The notes: a model not told the origin generated them from the sequence alone. A stretch of 30,008 nt of DNA from CAZJGF01 sp964545665 (GCA_964545665.1 CAZJGF010000003.1:1-30008); one strand, 5' to 3'; positions 16,500 to 25,234 are shown, counted from the first letter of the stretch. Translations and numbers: made by a program.

Positions 16500-17444
16500 T
16501 TAGACATTATGAGCAAGCATTTGTAAAGCTTGCTTCAAGTCTGGTGGCAAGGGACAGGTGAATTCTTGATATCTATTGGTTGATGGCAAGCAAAAGCCAA
16601 GGCGGTAAGCGTGGATGAATTGTCTTTTCATACACGAGGCCAAAGCTTCATGCTTATATCTCGTCCCGTAGACAGAGTCACCGACTACAGGGTAACCAAT
16701 GGCTTTCAAATGCACCCTGATTTGATGTGTGCGTCCGGTTCTGGGAGTGACGTCAAGCAGAGTGTAATTGTCCAAGTATTGTCTGACTTCATATTGCGTA
16801 CTAGCTTCCTTTCCTGTTTCTATTACTACTGCCATTTTCTGCCTGTTGCGGGGATCTCGCCCGATAGGCGCTTCGATTACCCCTTGTTCCTGAGTTAGCT
16901 TGCCTTCAACTAGGACGAGGTAGTTCTTTGTTACCGCATGGCTTTTGAACTGATTGACTAACAATTGTCTGGCGTGGTCATTCTTGGCAATGACCATGAG
17001 GCCTGATGTATCTTTGTCTAGTCTGTGAACTATGCCGGGGCGTATCACGTCGTTACTTGAAGCTAGACTTGGACAGTGACTGAGGATTGCATTAACCAAA
17101 GTGTGACTGGGATGTCCTGGAGATGGATGAACGACTACTCCGGCAGGTTTATCTATGACCATGATGTCGGCATCTTCATAGACTATGGTCAAGGCAGTTG
17201 GTTCTGCTATGGGATGAGTAGGTGGCGGAGGGACTGTAATTGTTATCCTATCCCTGTTATTTAGTTTTTGGCTTGACTTTGTACTCTGCTCATTGATTGA
17301 AACGTAGCCTTGCGTAATCAGTTTCTGTATGTAGGATCGAGAGAATTCAGGGAGGACTTCGCTTAGATACCTGTCCAAGCGGATGCCTGATATGGGAGCG
17401 ATGAATTGAATTGTCTTAACTTTGGGTTCTGTGGTTGTGGTCAT
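16500..17444 (-). CDS. rluD: RluA/RluD-family 23S rRNA pseudouridine synthase
   Basis: 314 residues from the ATG at 17444; a TTG four codons earlier is the alternative. An N-terminal S4 RNA-binding domain (RLDRYLSEVLPEFSRSYIQKLI) is followed by the synthase domain, with catalytic Asp143 in HRLDKDTSG and the RTGRTHQIRVHL motif. Enzymes of this type isomerise uridines in 23S rRNA helix 69 (RluD) or other sites; the gene name is the usual best guess. The start lies inside the end of lspA (29-nt overlap), so the two are translationally linked. This pairing with lspA is common in bacteria. Confidence 0.95.
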   Translation of the reverse strand: MTTTTEPKVKTIQFIAPISGIRLDRYLSEVLPEFSRSYIQKLITQGYVSINEQSTKSSQKLNNRDRITITVPPPPTHPIAEPTALTIVYEDADIMVIDKPAGVVVHPSPGHPSHTLVNAILSHCPSLASSNDVIRPGIVHRLDKDTSGLMVIAKNDHARQLLVNQFKSHAVTKNYLVLVEGKLTQEQGVIEAPIGRDPRNRQKMAVVIETGKEASTQYEVRQYLDNYTLLDVTPRTGRTHQIRVHLKAIGYPVVGDSVYGTRYKHEALASCMKRQFIHAYRLGFCLPSTNRYQEFTCPLPPDLKQALQMLAHNV

Positions 17445-17925
17445 ACACTTTACCAAATAATCCCAATTGGTATAGGGAATAAGCCAATATGAAGGTGCCT
17501 ATTACTATGGCGCTATCAGCAAAATTGAAAGCTGGCCAATGGAAATCATTCCACAGGCGGACGTCAATGAAGTCGGTCACGTAGCCAAAACGAAGGCGGT
17601 CCATCAAATTGCCAGTGGCACCGCCGGAAATCAAGCCAGCGGATATGAGCGTTGGAGTGGTGGCTAGGGATGGGTAACGGATAAGCAGGAGAATGATAAC
17701 AGCTAGAATAGCTATGGTGATAGTGATCAGAAAGGTTTGGTTGACAAGCAAGCCGAAAGCAGCGCCGCGATTTTCACTGTAGACTAAATTTAGAAATCCA
17801 GGCAATAATTCCACTGAGTGCGGATTGGCTCTAATCCACGATTTGCTCCATTGATCAAGGGCAACCACTGAAGCAGCGATAAGTAGAAGTGGCCCTACTT
17901 GCTTTCTATCCTGCTGCTTTCGCAT
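17416..17925 (-). CDS. lspA: Lipoprotein signal peptidase (signal peptidase II)
   Basis: 169 residues with four membrane helices. This aspartic protease of the inner membrane cleaves signal peptides from prolipoproteins after lipid attachment. Catalytic residues are Asp118 (GYVTDFID) and Asp137 (FNFADSAIVIG); the GNLMDR motif precedes them. ENRGAAFGLL is also characteristic. The gene overlaps the end of the TraR-like gene by 20 nt and the start of the pseudouridine synthase gene, so all three form a tight operon. Confidence 0.97.
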   Translation of the reverse strand: MRKQQDRKQVGPLLLIAASVVALDQWSKSWIRANPHSVELLPGFLNLVYSENRGAAFGLLVNQTFLITITIAILAVIILLLIRYPSLATTPTLISAGLISGGATGNLMDRLRFGYVTDFIDVRLWNDFHWPAFNFADSAIVIGTFILAYSLYQLGLFGKVYDHNHRTQS

Positions 17926-18274
17926 TCTTTGCCTGGCGCGTTTTGCAGCTTAAGCACAAGCTTGCTTGAGGTAATGCTTCAAGGCGATCATGCTCTATCG
18001 GTTGTCCACAAGAGTCGCATAGCCCGTAACTGCCAGCTTCATATTTTTCCAGGGCATGGTCTATCTCAGCAAGAGTGGCTCTTATCTTTTGCTCTAGAGC
18101 CAATCTTTTTTCTAGCTCGAATACCTCGCTTGCCTCCTCCTCCCTTTTACCAAAGGGACTACCTTCTCGTCGTTCCCCCGGAAGCTGTTCGCGAGCCTTT
18201 AGCTGCTCCAGCTTCTCCATTATTTGTGTTTTCTCTTTCTTCAAGCGCTCGTAGAACTCACCATAGTTAGTCAT
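17906..18274 (-). CDS. TraR/DksA-type zinc-finger protein
   Basis: 122 residues from the ATG at 18274; GAGGTG lies 6 nt upstream, and the GTG three codons earlier falls within that site. The first two thirds are a charged coiled coil. The last third is the C4 zinc finger CDSCGQPI with Cys86, Cys89, Cys107 and Cys110. DksA-like proteins bind the RNA polymerase secondary channel and tune transcription, often with ppGpp. The acidic DxxDxA tip of classical DksA is not obvious here, which is closer to the YteA/TraR-like group. It heads the lspA-rluD operon. Confidence 0.9.
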   Translation of the reverse strand: MTNYGEFYERLKKEKTQIMEKLEQLKAREQLPGERREGSPFGKREEEASEVFELEKRLALEQKIRATLAEIDHALEKYEAGSYGLCDSCGQPIEHDRLEALPQASLCLSCKTRQAKNAKAAG

Positions 18275-18310
18275 TCCTCCCACCTCGTCTCTTATTTGAC
18301 TAGCTAGACT

Positions 18311-18339
18311 ATTTTAGCCCTCACTACGTCTCAAAGCAA
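18311..18339 (-). promoter_or_regulatory. Promoter of the TraR-lspA-rluD operon
   Basis: TTGCTT (18339-18334), 17 nt, TAAAAT (18316-18311) on the minus strand. The predicted start near 18304 falls in the 8-bp palindrome CTAGCTAG (18300-18307) and gives a leader of about 30 nt. Confidence 0.55.
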
Positions 18340-18397
18340 ATCAGCATACAATCGATGCAGGCTGGTGACGTTTCTAACTGCGCTTAGCTCTCAGGAT

Positions 18398-20020
18398 TTA
18401 CAGAGCAGCTCTTATGTTAGGATGTAGAGAGTTGCCGAACTGCTCCACTACCTCACGTCTGGTCTTGGTAAGCGCTCTTTGTTGCTCTTCGAATTCACCC
18501 TTGGTATAAAGCTTCTCGGGGTGTGAATAAATATCATCTAGATACCGTACTGCTCCCGGCACCTTGAATCCTGTGGGTGAGTCTATCCAGTCTTCGAGCC
18601 CTCCTCTTAGCAAGGAGTCCAATATAGCCAGGGTATCCTCCAATTTTATATCTCTATAATGCCTTCTCTCTTCGTCTGACTCTGGGGTATCCATTGCTCT
18701 GGTGCCTATTCCTCCAGTATTTAGCAGGTAGTAATTTGCCTGCGGAAACCGCTCTAATATCTCATAAAACCTATTGGCGTGGGCTGCTTTATCACCAGCG
18801 ACGAAGGGGTCGTAGAAGAACTCACTTCTAATTCTCCCCGCTTGGGTTGGGTCACCAGCCGAAGATTCCATTGCTTGTCCTAGGACCAGAAGAGCTACAG
18901 CTTGCTCCAGAGTCAATTTTGATATTGCCGGGATTAACGGTCCTCTGGTGATAAGGATCAGATTGTCAACCTTATCAACATCAATATAAGGGCTAGCGTG
19001 CATGAAATCTTTTCTGCGTATCACTGCCCTACCATTTGTTGTTCTTTCGAAATTGTAGAAGTCGAAGTCCCCGTTTTCTGTTACGTAAACGTTCTCACAT
19101 AGAGCTTGTGGTTTTAACAGTCCATAGAATATTTCTATTTGGTTGCCCGGGTTTACGCCCTCTGTTTTTACATATATCCCTCCAGCTTCAAAGCCGTGGA
19201 AAGAACCGTCAGGCATAAGAGTCCCACCATCGTCTTGAATGAGCCAGGATTGCTCATTCCCCTTTCTGGCAAGAATCTTAGAGGTTAGAGTTGTTTTTCC
19301 ATTCGCGGTTAAAGCGAGAAATAATGATCGAACAATTTGATGATCACCGTGAGTGGATTGAAGACGATCCTCTCTACAACCTGCGTGCAGGAAAATCCCC
19401 CCTCGTCTAGTTTTGGCCACCCAGTCTTCCGCGGCGAAAACTCCCTTCTTATACTCGCCTATGTAGTTGCTATTCCTGATTATTTTGATGACCCTCCCGT
19501 TATCCAGCATGGCTAGCCTGATAGCAATGTCTTTTTGAGGAAGGGGCTTGGGTTTGTTAGTTTCAAAAGTGTCATCGGTAAACATCAAAATCTCATACGC
19601 CGGCTGTTTAACCTTTTCGCTAGCAGGTATAAAAAGACCTCCCCCGCCGTAGGCAACATGTGCGAAGCGTTCAGGAACAGTTAATCTAACTGTCGTTCCG
19701 CTATTCTCATTGCCCACAATTCTATCGGTAGAAACTAACTTCTCCTTGGCTAGAGCGGTTTCGCACTGAGCCAGCAGCTCTAGCTCTTCTTTGCCAAAGG
19801 GGTGATCCACGCTATTCTTAGTGAACATGGCAGCCCTGGAAGTGGGTTCGCTTTGAGCGACAAAATTTCCATATTTCGTTTTGCTAATCCCAGGCTCATT
19901 TTCCACAAGTAATCTCAGATCCTTCTCAGAAGGGTTACTGATTAACCTGTCTTCTGCTATTGCCCTTTGTCTGATTCGGTCAGCGGCTTGCTCAAACTGT
20001 TCCAGAGCGAACTTAAACAT
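18398..20020 (-). CDS. ATP-type phosphoenolpyruvate carboxykinase homologue with a changed P-loop
   Basis: 540 residues, the usual length of the ATP-dependent enzyme, which converts oxaloacetate and ATP to PEP, CO2 and ADP (or the reverse). Several landmarks align with that family: YIGEYKKGVF (residues 186-195, metal and substrate Lys), FLHAG (His212), a P-loop at 237-244, DDGG at 263-266, and FEAGGIYVKT (277-286). The P-loop reads LTANGKTT where the family has GLSGTGKTT, and the DDEHGW motif is reduced to DDGGTL. It may be an active but divergent carboxykinase or a kinase with another substrate. It lies 54 nt after dnaK with the ribosome site GGAGAGG. Confidence 0.85.
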   Translation of the reverse strand: MFKFALEQFEQAADRIRQRAIAEDRLISNPSEKDLRLLVENEPGISKTKYGNFVAQSEPTSRAAMFTKNSVDHPFGKEELELLAQCETALAKEKLVSTDRIVGNENSGTTVRLTVPERFAHVAYGGGGLFIPASEKVKQPAYEILMFTDDTFETNKPKPLPQKDIAIRLAMLDNGRVIKIIRNSNYIGEYKKGVFAAEDWVAKTRRGGIFLHAGCREDRLQSTHGDHQIVRSLFLALTANGKTTLTSKILARKGNEQSWLIQDDGGTLMPDGSFHGFEAGGIYVKTEGVNPGNQIEIFYGLLKPQALCENVYVTENGDFDFYNFERTTNGRAVIRRKDFMHASPYIDVDKVDNLILITRGPLIPAISKLTLEQAVALLVLGQAMESSAGDPTQAGRIRSEFFYDPFVAGDKAAHANRFYEILERFPQANYYLLNTGGIGTRAMDTPESDEERRHYRDIKLEDTLAILDSLLRGGLEDWIDSPTGFKVPGAVRYLDDIYSHPEKLYTKGEFEEQQRALTKTRREVVEQFGNSLHPNIRAAL

Positions 20021-20074
20021 TTCCTCTCCTCATCTTAACTTGCCCCGTCAAGGGAGATGGTTGAGAACTATGCT

Positions 20075-21970
20075 TTATACCTCGCGGAATTCGCCTTCCA
20101 CTGTATCCTCTCCTCCTTCGCCAGGCTTGCCACCAGGGCCTTGTTCGCCACCAGGAGGTGGTTGTCCTGGTTGTTGGTAGACTGATGCTCCAACCTTCTG
20201 CATCGCTTGTGATAGCTCTTGCACCGAGTTACGGATGGAGTCTATATCGCTTCCTTGGAGGGCTGACTTCACACTAGCTATCTTGCTTTCTATCTCTTGT
20301 TTCACATCGCCAGGTATTTTATCTCCGTAGTCACGAAGCGTTTTCTCCGCAGTGTAAGCTAGACTATCGGCAGAATTGCGTACCTCCACCTGCTCCTTGC
20401 GCTTGGCATCTTCAGCGGCAAAACTCTCAGCCTCTCGTTTCATCTTTTCTACCTCCTGCTTGCTGAGCCCGCTGGAGGCGGTGATAGTAATCTTCTGCTC
20501 CTTGCCTGTGCCCTTGTCAAGAGCACTAACGTTGAGGATGCCGTTGGCATCAATGTCGAAGGTCACCTCAACTTGGGGTACGCCTCTGGGCGCTGGCAAA
20601 ATGCCATCGAGCATGAAGCGCCCCAGAGTTCGGTTATCAGCTGCCATAGGTCGCTCTCCCTGGAGCACATGTATTTCCACACTTGGCTGGCTGTCAGCAG
20701 CCGTGCTGAAGATCTGGCTTTTGGAGGTGGGAATAGTGGTATTGCGAGGGATCAGGGGTGTAGCTACTCCTCCCAAAGTCTCTATGCCCAAAGTGAGCGG
20801 GGTAACATCAAGAAGTAGGACCTCTTCTACTTCACCCTTGAGCACTCCAGCCTGGATGGCGGCGCCTAAGGCTACTGCCTCGTCAGGATTGACTCCCTTG
20901 ACAGGCTCCCTGCCGAAGAACTTAGTCAAAGTGTCTTGAACTTTTGGCATCCTCGTTTGGCCACCGACCAGAATCACATCATTGATTTGAGCCGCTGTTA
21001 GCCCAGCATCAGTTAAAGCCTGGCGGCAGGGTCCAAGGCTCCCCTCTATTAAGTCGGCTGACAACTGCTCCAGCTTGGCTCGGGTGAGCACAATGCTGAG
21101 GTGCTTAGGGCCGGTGGCGTCAGCGGTGATAAATGGAAGGTTTATCTCAGTTTGGCTTACTGTGGATAGCTCTTTCTTTGCCTTTTCAGCAGCGTCCTTT
21201 ATACGCTGTAACGCCATTCTGTCTTGCCTTAGGTCAATGCCTTGCTCTTTCTTAAATTCATCGCATAGCCAATCCATGATTCTCTGGTCAATATCATCAC
21301 CACCGAGGTGGGTATCACCATTAGTTGATTTGACTTGGAAGGTTCCCTCACCCAGGTCCAGTATAGAAATATCGAAGGTGCCGCCACCGAGGTCATAGAC
21401 AGCGATGGTTTCATCCTTTTTCTTGTCCATCCCGTAAGCTAAAGATGAAGCCGTGGGTTCATTAATAATACGCAAAACGTTAAGCCCGGCTATTGTACCA
21501 GCATCTTTGGTTGCCTGCCGTTGGCTATCATTGAAGTAAGCTGGGGCAGTGATTACGGCATCGTTGACCTTTTCCCCAAGATAAGCCTCAGCATCTGCCT
21601 TCAATTTCTGTAGTATCATAGCTGAGACTTCTTGGGGGCTGTATTCTTTGCCTCCCATCGTTACCCGGCAGTCGCCATTTGGAGCCTCAGTGATTCTGTA
21701 GGGCAGCCGCTTCATATCATATTGAACTGTGGCGTCGCTAAACTTGCGCCCGATGAGGCGCTTTATGCTGAAGATGGTATTCTCGGGATTGACTATTGCC
21801 TGGCGCTTGGCTATTTCTCCTACTAACCGCTCCCCTGACTTGCTTATTGCTACCACTGAAGGGACTAGGTTTCCTCCCTCAGCGCTAGGGATTATCTTAG
21901 GATCGCCTCCCTCCATTACTGCTACTACACTGAGAGTAGTGCCCAAATCAATGCCTACTGCTTTAGCCAT
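20075..21970 (-). CDS. dnaK: Hsp70 chaperone DnaK
   Basis: 631 residues, normal for DnaK, the ATP-driven chaperone that binds exposed hydrophobic segments. It begins [12 protein letters not shown] (phosphate 1 motif), has [19 protein letters not shown] (phosphate 2) and [11 protein letters not shown] (adenosine motif). A linker and substrate domain follow ([18 protein letters not shown]), and the tail is Gly/Pro-rich, ending [18 protein letters not shown] lies in the last codons of grpE, only 2 nt separating the genes, so they are coupled. dnaJ is not found after it; a PEP carboxykinase homologue takes that place. Confidence 0.99.
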   Translation of the reverse strand: MAKAVGIDLGTTLSVVAVMEGGDPKIIPSAEGGNLVPSVVAISKSGERLVGEIAKRQAIVNPENTIFSIKRLIGRKFSDATVQYDMKRLPYRITEAPNGDCRVTMGGKEYSPQEVSAMILQKLKADAEAYLGEKVNDAVITAPAYFNDSQRQATKDAGTIAGLNVLRIINEPTASSLAYGMDKKKDETIAVYDLGGGTFDISILDLGEGTFQVKSTNGDTHLGGDDIDQRIMDWLCDEFKKEQGIDLRQDRMALQRIKDAAEKAKKELSTVSQTEINLPFITADATGPKHLSIVLTRAKLEQLSADLIEGSLGPCRQALTDAGLTAAQINDVILVGGQTRMPKVQDTLTKFFGREPVKGVNPDEAVALGAAIQAGVLKGEVEEVLLLDVTPLTLGIETLGGVATPLIPRNTTIPTSKSQIFSTAADSQPSVEIHVLQGERPMAADNRTLGRFMLDGILPAPRGVPQVEVTFDIDANGILNVSALDKGTGKEQKITITASSGLSKQEVEKMKREAESFAAEDAKRKEQVEVRNSADSLAYTAEKTLRDYGDKIPGDVKQEIESKIASVKSALQGSDIDSIRNSVQELSQAMQKVGASVYQQPGQPPPGGEQGPGGKPGEGGEDTVEGEFREV

Positions 21971-21972
21971 AG

Positions 21973-22509
21973 CTAATCCTCCTTTTCTTTGCCTTTGCCC
22001 ACTATTACCTTGCTTGGGCGAAGCACTCTATCTTTCAACTTATAGCCCTTTTGAACTTCTTCAATGACTATGTCTTCCTCACCTTCTTGATGCATCACCG
22101 CTTCGTGCAAATGGGGGTCGAATGGCTTTCCCTTGGCGTCAATTTCAGTTAGACCTTGTGCTTCCAAGGTTGCTCTGAATTTGCTGTAGATGAGCTTAAT
22201 GCCTTCAATCCAGCCCGACTTTGAAAGGCGAGATGGTAGTGAAGCGAAAGCCCTGTCGAAATCGTCAGCAACAGCTAACAGAGCCAGGATAAGCCCAGAG
22301 TTTGCAAATTCCACCGTCTCTCTTTTCTCCTGCTCAGCACGTTTCTTATAGTTAACAAAATCAGCTTGAGCCCTTTGCCAGTTAGCCAAATACCTCTCTG
22401 ACTTCTCCTTTTCCTTAATTAGAGCTTGTTCTAGTGCTGCTGCGTCTTCTGTCCGCTCAGTCTGCGCGTGGGGTGAATTGTCGTTGAGTGGTTTCTCCTC
22501 CTCGGCCAA
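21973..22509 (-). CDS. grpE: Nucleotide exchange factor GrpE
   Basis: 178 residues. GrpE releases ADP from DnaK. It has the acidic, disordered N-terminus ([11 protein letters not shown]), a long coiled coil ([23 protein letters not shown]) and the C-terminal beta domain with [16 protein letters not shown] and [19 protein letters not shown]. The start codon is TTG at 22509, supported by GGAGA just upstream. It lies 13 nt after hrcA and 2 nt before dnaK. Confidence 0.98.
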   Translation of the reverse strand: MAEEEKPLNDNSPHAQTERTEDAAALEQALIKEKEKSERYLANWQRAQADFVNYKKRAEQEKRETVEFANSGLILALLAVADDFDRAFASLPSRLSKSGWIEGIKLIYSKFRATLEAQGLTEIDAKGKPFDPHLHEAVMHQEGEEDIVIEEVQKGYKLKDRVLRPSKVIVGKGKEKED

Positions 22510-22522
22510 TGCTAAATCTCCT

Positions 22523-23548
22523 TTACATATACTCAGCTACCGATTCACTCAGAAGACAGGTGAGACAGTCTACCGAAGAGATAGCCCTGGTGTAGTCCAT
22601 TCGCTTCGGTCCAATGACACCAACAATACCTTTTGCTCTATTCTGAACCCCATACTCACCAATTATCAAGCTTAAATCTTGTAATGCCTCGTCCGGATTT
22701 TCTTGGCCGATTATTACCTTTATCCCTCGTTGGTCAAGCTCTGGGTAACACACGCTTTCCAGCCAGTCTTCCTTTTCAAATAACCCGAGTAAGTTAAGCG
22801 CTCTAGGGCTGTTAGCAAACTCAGGCTGCCTTAGCATTAGATGTAATCCTTCAAGGTAAGGCCTACCCAGTCCGAGCTTATTCTCAGCAGCCATCATGTC
22901 CGTTATGCAAGCGGTCACTTGCATTTCCTGAGGTGAGAGTTCCACTTTCGCCGCTGATATTTCATCGCTAGTCATCTCAGCATAAGTAGAGTTGAGCTTA
23001 GTAGCCAGATTTGTTAGCTCATCCTGGGTAGTCCTTTTATTGAAAGACAGGATTTTTTGTCTCACTCTTGCCTCGGATAGGACTAGAACAAGCAGTGCTA
23101 GAAAATCATGTAAAGCTACTAGGTCAAGGTGCTTAAAGTAGCATTGAGATGCTTTGGGCTGGGTTACCACCGCCACGTTCTGAACAAAGTCTGCCAGCAG
23201 CGACGCTGCCAGTCTCAACCGCTGCTCAATCTCTGCTTTTACTTCTTGGAATAATGCAGCAATAAGGTATTGCTCAGCTAGCGGAATCTCAACGTCTCTG
23301 CTCACCGATTCCACATAGTAGCGGTAGGCTTTATCGGTGGGAATGGCGCCGGCCGAAGGATGAAGGCGTGTGACATACCCTTCTTTCTCTAAGTAGCCCA
23401 TATCATTTCGGATAGTGGCCGGGCTTACCTTGAGAGTATAATCACAGGCGACCGCTTTTGAAGCTACAGGCTTTGCCACAGCAATATATCCCTGAATTAT
23501 GATTTTCAGGACAGCCTCTCTTCTTTCTGTCAATGTTGTCAATGCCAT
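22523..23548 (-). CDS. hrcA: Heat-shock repressor HrcA
   Basis: 341 residues. HrcA represses class I heat-shock genes by binding CIRCE and is kept active by GroE. The N-terminal winged helix is visible (LTERREAVLKIIIQGYIAVAKPVASKAV, then SPATIRNDMGYLEKEGYVTRLHPSAGAIPTDKAYRYYV). The C-terminus has the typical GVIGPKRMDYTRAISSVDCL. It is the first gene of hrcA-grpE-dnaK. A CIRCE-like operator touches its ATG, so the unit should be autoregulated. Confidence 0.98.
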   Translation of the reverse strand: MALTTLTERREAVLKIIIQGYIAVAKPVASKAVACDYTLKVSPATIRNDMGYLEKEGYVTRLHPSAGAIPTDKAYRYYVESVSRDVEIPLAEQYLIAALFQEVKAEIEQRLRLAASLLADFVQNVAVVTQPKASQCYFKHLDLVALHDFLALLVLVLSEARVRQKILSFNKRTTQDELTNLATKLNSTYAEMTSDEISAAKVELSPQEMQVTACITDMMAAENKLGLGRPYLEGLHLMLRQPEFANSPRALNLLGLFEKEDWLESVCYPELDQRGIKVIIGQENPDEALQDLSLIIGEYGVQNRAKGIVGVIGPKRMDYTRAISSVDCLTCLLSESVAEYM

Positions 23549-23575
23549 CTAGCACTCTACCTTCATGGCTGCTAA
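23549..23575 (-). promoter_or_regulatory. CIRCE-like HrcA operator
   Basis: CTAGCACTC, 9 nt, GGCTGCTAA on the plus strand (23549-23557 and 23567-23575). The CIRCE consensus is TTAGCACTC-N9-GAGTGCTAA; the match is 15 of 18 with the exact spacer. It ends one base before the hrcA ATG and starts about 2 nt after the predicted transcript start, so bound HrcA would block the operon. The half-site near the gene is better conserved (8 of 9) than the other (7 of 9). Confidence 0.8.
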
Positions 23576-23583
23576 CTAGCAAT

Positions 23584-23612
23584 AATTTATCAGTTTGACT
23601 GTAGCCTGTCAA
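23584..23612 (-). promoter_or_regulatory. Promoter of the hrcA-grpE-dnaK operon
   Basis: A consensus TTGACA (23612-23607), 17 nt, then TAAATT (23589-23584) on the minus strand. The start near 23577 lies at the edge of the CIRCE-like operator, the classical layout for HrcA control. Confidence 0.65.
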
Positions 23613-23647
23613 AGGTGGCAACATAACCGATTGTATATGCGTGCCCG

Positions 23648-23676
23648 TTGACCGATAATATTGAGAGTAGTATTAT
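23648..23676 (+). promoter_or_regulatory. Candidate plus-strand promoter in the hrcA-MFS gap
   Basis: TTGACC (23648-23653), exactly 17 nt, TATTAT (23671-23676). Transcription would start near 23683, about 375 nt before the MFS gene, and meet the terminator-like hairpin at 23803-23836. Confidence 0.45.
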
Positions 23677-23682
23677 GACACA

Positions 23683-23836
23683 GCAGTGAAGGCCGACTAT
23701 TGAAGCATGGTGATACTGTTACAGGCATAAGACTCAATCATGGTGGGCATCCTACCCCCGGCTCAGGGGTGAGTTTCTCTAGGAAAGTGGCGTGAATCTG
23801 TTCCTCGTATTACCCGTGGTAACTACGAGGGTTTTT
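23683..23836 (+). ncRNA. Possible small RNA or attenuated leader
   Basis: The interval of about 154 nt is bounded by a promoter-like pair and a strong hairpin with a T5 run. It contains a further stem (ACCCC near 23754 with GGGGT near 23766). I could not match it to a known RNA family by eye. It may be a small RNA, a riboswitch-like leader of the MFS gene, or a chance arrangement. A minus-strand open frame crosses part of it. Confidence 0.3.
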
Positions 23837-23991
23837 GCCACAGGTGAGATGAAGCGCATTGCTTCTCTCGTTGTGAAGTGCTTTCTCACCCCGGCGATAA
23901 ACATGTTGACAAGCAGGTCCGTGAGGAAGCAGGGAGATTGTGTCAGTATTTCTCCACACCTGGGGCAGTGTAAGCCGTGTTTTGGTCGTTA
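23782..23991 (-). pseudogene. Short zinc-ribbon-like open frame without a good start
   Basis: One minus-strand frame stays open for about 69 codons from the stop just above 23991. It reads HGLHCPRCGEILTQSPCF and later RKHFTTREAMRFISPVAKTL, which look like protein; CPRCG is a zinc-knuckle pattern. No ATG, GTG or TTG lies before the CPRC motif, the first ATG being near the middle, so this could only be a remnant or chance. It overlaps the terminator-like hairpin on the other strand. Confidence 0.2.
23803..23836 (+). terminator. Intrinsic terminator-like hairpin
   Basis: CCTCGTA then TTACC (23803-23814) pairs with GGTAA then TACGAGG (23818-23830), with one bulged C at 23823 and a 3-nt loop. G and TTTTT (23832-23836) follow. 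This is the best intrinsic terminator in the window, and it works only in the plus direction. No plus-strand gene ends before it, so it would stop a short RNA or attenuate the MFS transcript. Confidence 0.6.
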
Positions 23992-24056
23992 GTTTGTCCC
24001 GTCTCTTAATTGACCTAGTTAACCCGGTTATGTTGTCTCTGAGGTAAGGCACTGAT

Positions 24057-25134
24057 ATGGATGGTAAGCCAAAAACAAGAATCTTCTATGGCTGGGTAAT
24101 AGTAGCTGCTGGCTTCATAATTTTGGTTTTAGAGTATGGTTGCCAGTATTCATATGGCATCTTTTTCACCGAGCTATGTACAGATTTAGACTGGACAGGA
24201 ACAATGGTATCTGGAGCTTACTCTTTATTCATGGTTACGCATGGCGTTACCTATTTTTTTGCGGGTAGCTTCAATGATAGACATGGCCCAAGGCTGACGC
24301 TCATGATCTCTATCATTGCCATGAGTATAGGTTATGCCCTTATGTCCACTATTAGTGCCCCGTGGCAGCTTTATGCATTCTATGGGGTTATGGTAGGCAC
24401 CGGGTTAAGTTTTGGTTATATGCCGGTTGCTTCATCGGTGCCCCGTTGGTTTGTGAAAAGCAGAGGGACTGCGTTAGGAATTACCGTGGCTGGGATAGGA
24501 ATGGGGACTCTGGTTCTGGCTCCTTTTGCTCAATTCCTTATCTTCAAATTCGACTGGCGGTCGGCTTATTTGATACTCGCTGGACTTCTTTTCAGCATAG
24601 TCTTTCCTGTTTCCAGGCTAATGAGGCTTGACCCCTCGGAGAAAGGCCTCCGCCCCTATGGGACTGAGGGAACGCCAGTAGGGGATAAGCCAGGTGATAA
24701 TTCACCTCTTAGCCCGGTGGACTTTACTGTTAGGCAGGCGATAAAGACAAAATCCTTCTGGCTCTTGTTTGTGATATATGTGCTTGTATTGATGCCGACT
24801 CAGATGGTGATGGTTCATTTGAAGGCATACGCTGTTCATTTCGGCGTTGTGGAAATGACTGCTGCTATTGCTCTTGGCCTTGTGGGTGGAGTTAGTATTG
24901 TAGGCAGGATAGTTATGGGCAGGGTCTCAGATAGAATTGGAAGAAGAGCGTCTTTCATTATCGTCTTCCTGTTGATGGCGGTAATGATGTTATGGCTGCT
25001 AGAGGCAAGGCAGCCATGGCAGTTTTACCTCTTTTCGGCTATTTTTGGCTTTGGCTATGGCGGTTTTGCTCCTCTGTTTCCGGCGGTAGTCGGCGACTGG
25101 TTTGGCATGAAATTCCACGGCAGCATTCTTGGGA
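24057..25134 (+). CDS. MFS transporter, OFA/monocarboxylate-like, cut by the gap at its 3' end
   Basis: 359 residues are visible. The protein starts RIFYGWVIVAAGFIILVLEYG after a short basic N-terminus, has a motif A-like loop (AGSFNDRHGPRLTLMIS) and a second one in the C-half (MGRVSDRIGRRASF). This pattern is typical of the oxalate/formate antiporter and monocarboxylate transporter-like MFS branch; the substrate is unknown. Compared with its downstream paralogue, about 62 C-terminal residues are missing in the N run. AAGG lies 8 nt before the ATG. A 508-nt gap separates it from the divergent hrcA. Confidence 0.93.
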
Positions 25135-25234
25135 NNNNNNNNNNNNNNNNNNNNNNNNNNNNNNNNNNNNNNNNNNNNNNNNNNNNNNNNNNNNNNNNNN
25201 NNNNNNNNNNNNNNNNNNNNNNNNNNNNNNNNNN
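25135..25234. other. Assembly gap of exactly 100 N
   Basis: The gap joins the 3' part of one MFS gene to the 5' part of its paralogue. By alignment of the two, about 189 nt of the first gene and about 132 nt of the second are missing, so the true gap should be more than 320 nt if both genes are intact. Exactly 100 N is a common placeholder for unknown length. Open frames drawn through it are not meaningful. Confidence 0.95.

Noticed and set aside
18300..18307. CTAGCTAG palindrome at the predicted start of the TraR operon transcript
   Set aside because: An 8-bp palindrome is too short to call an operator without a second site or conservation.
20376..20939. A 187-codon plus-strand frame opposite dnaK
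   Set aside because: It lies wholly antisense to a certain gene, has low-complexity Ser/Leu-rich text typical of antisense frames, and has no ribosome site.
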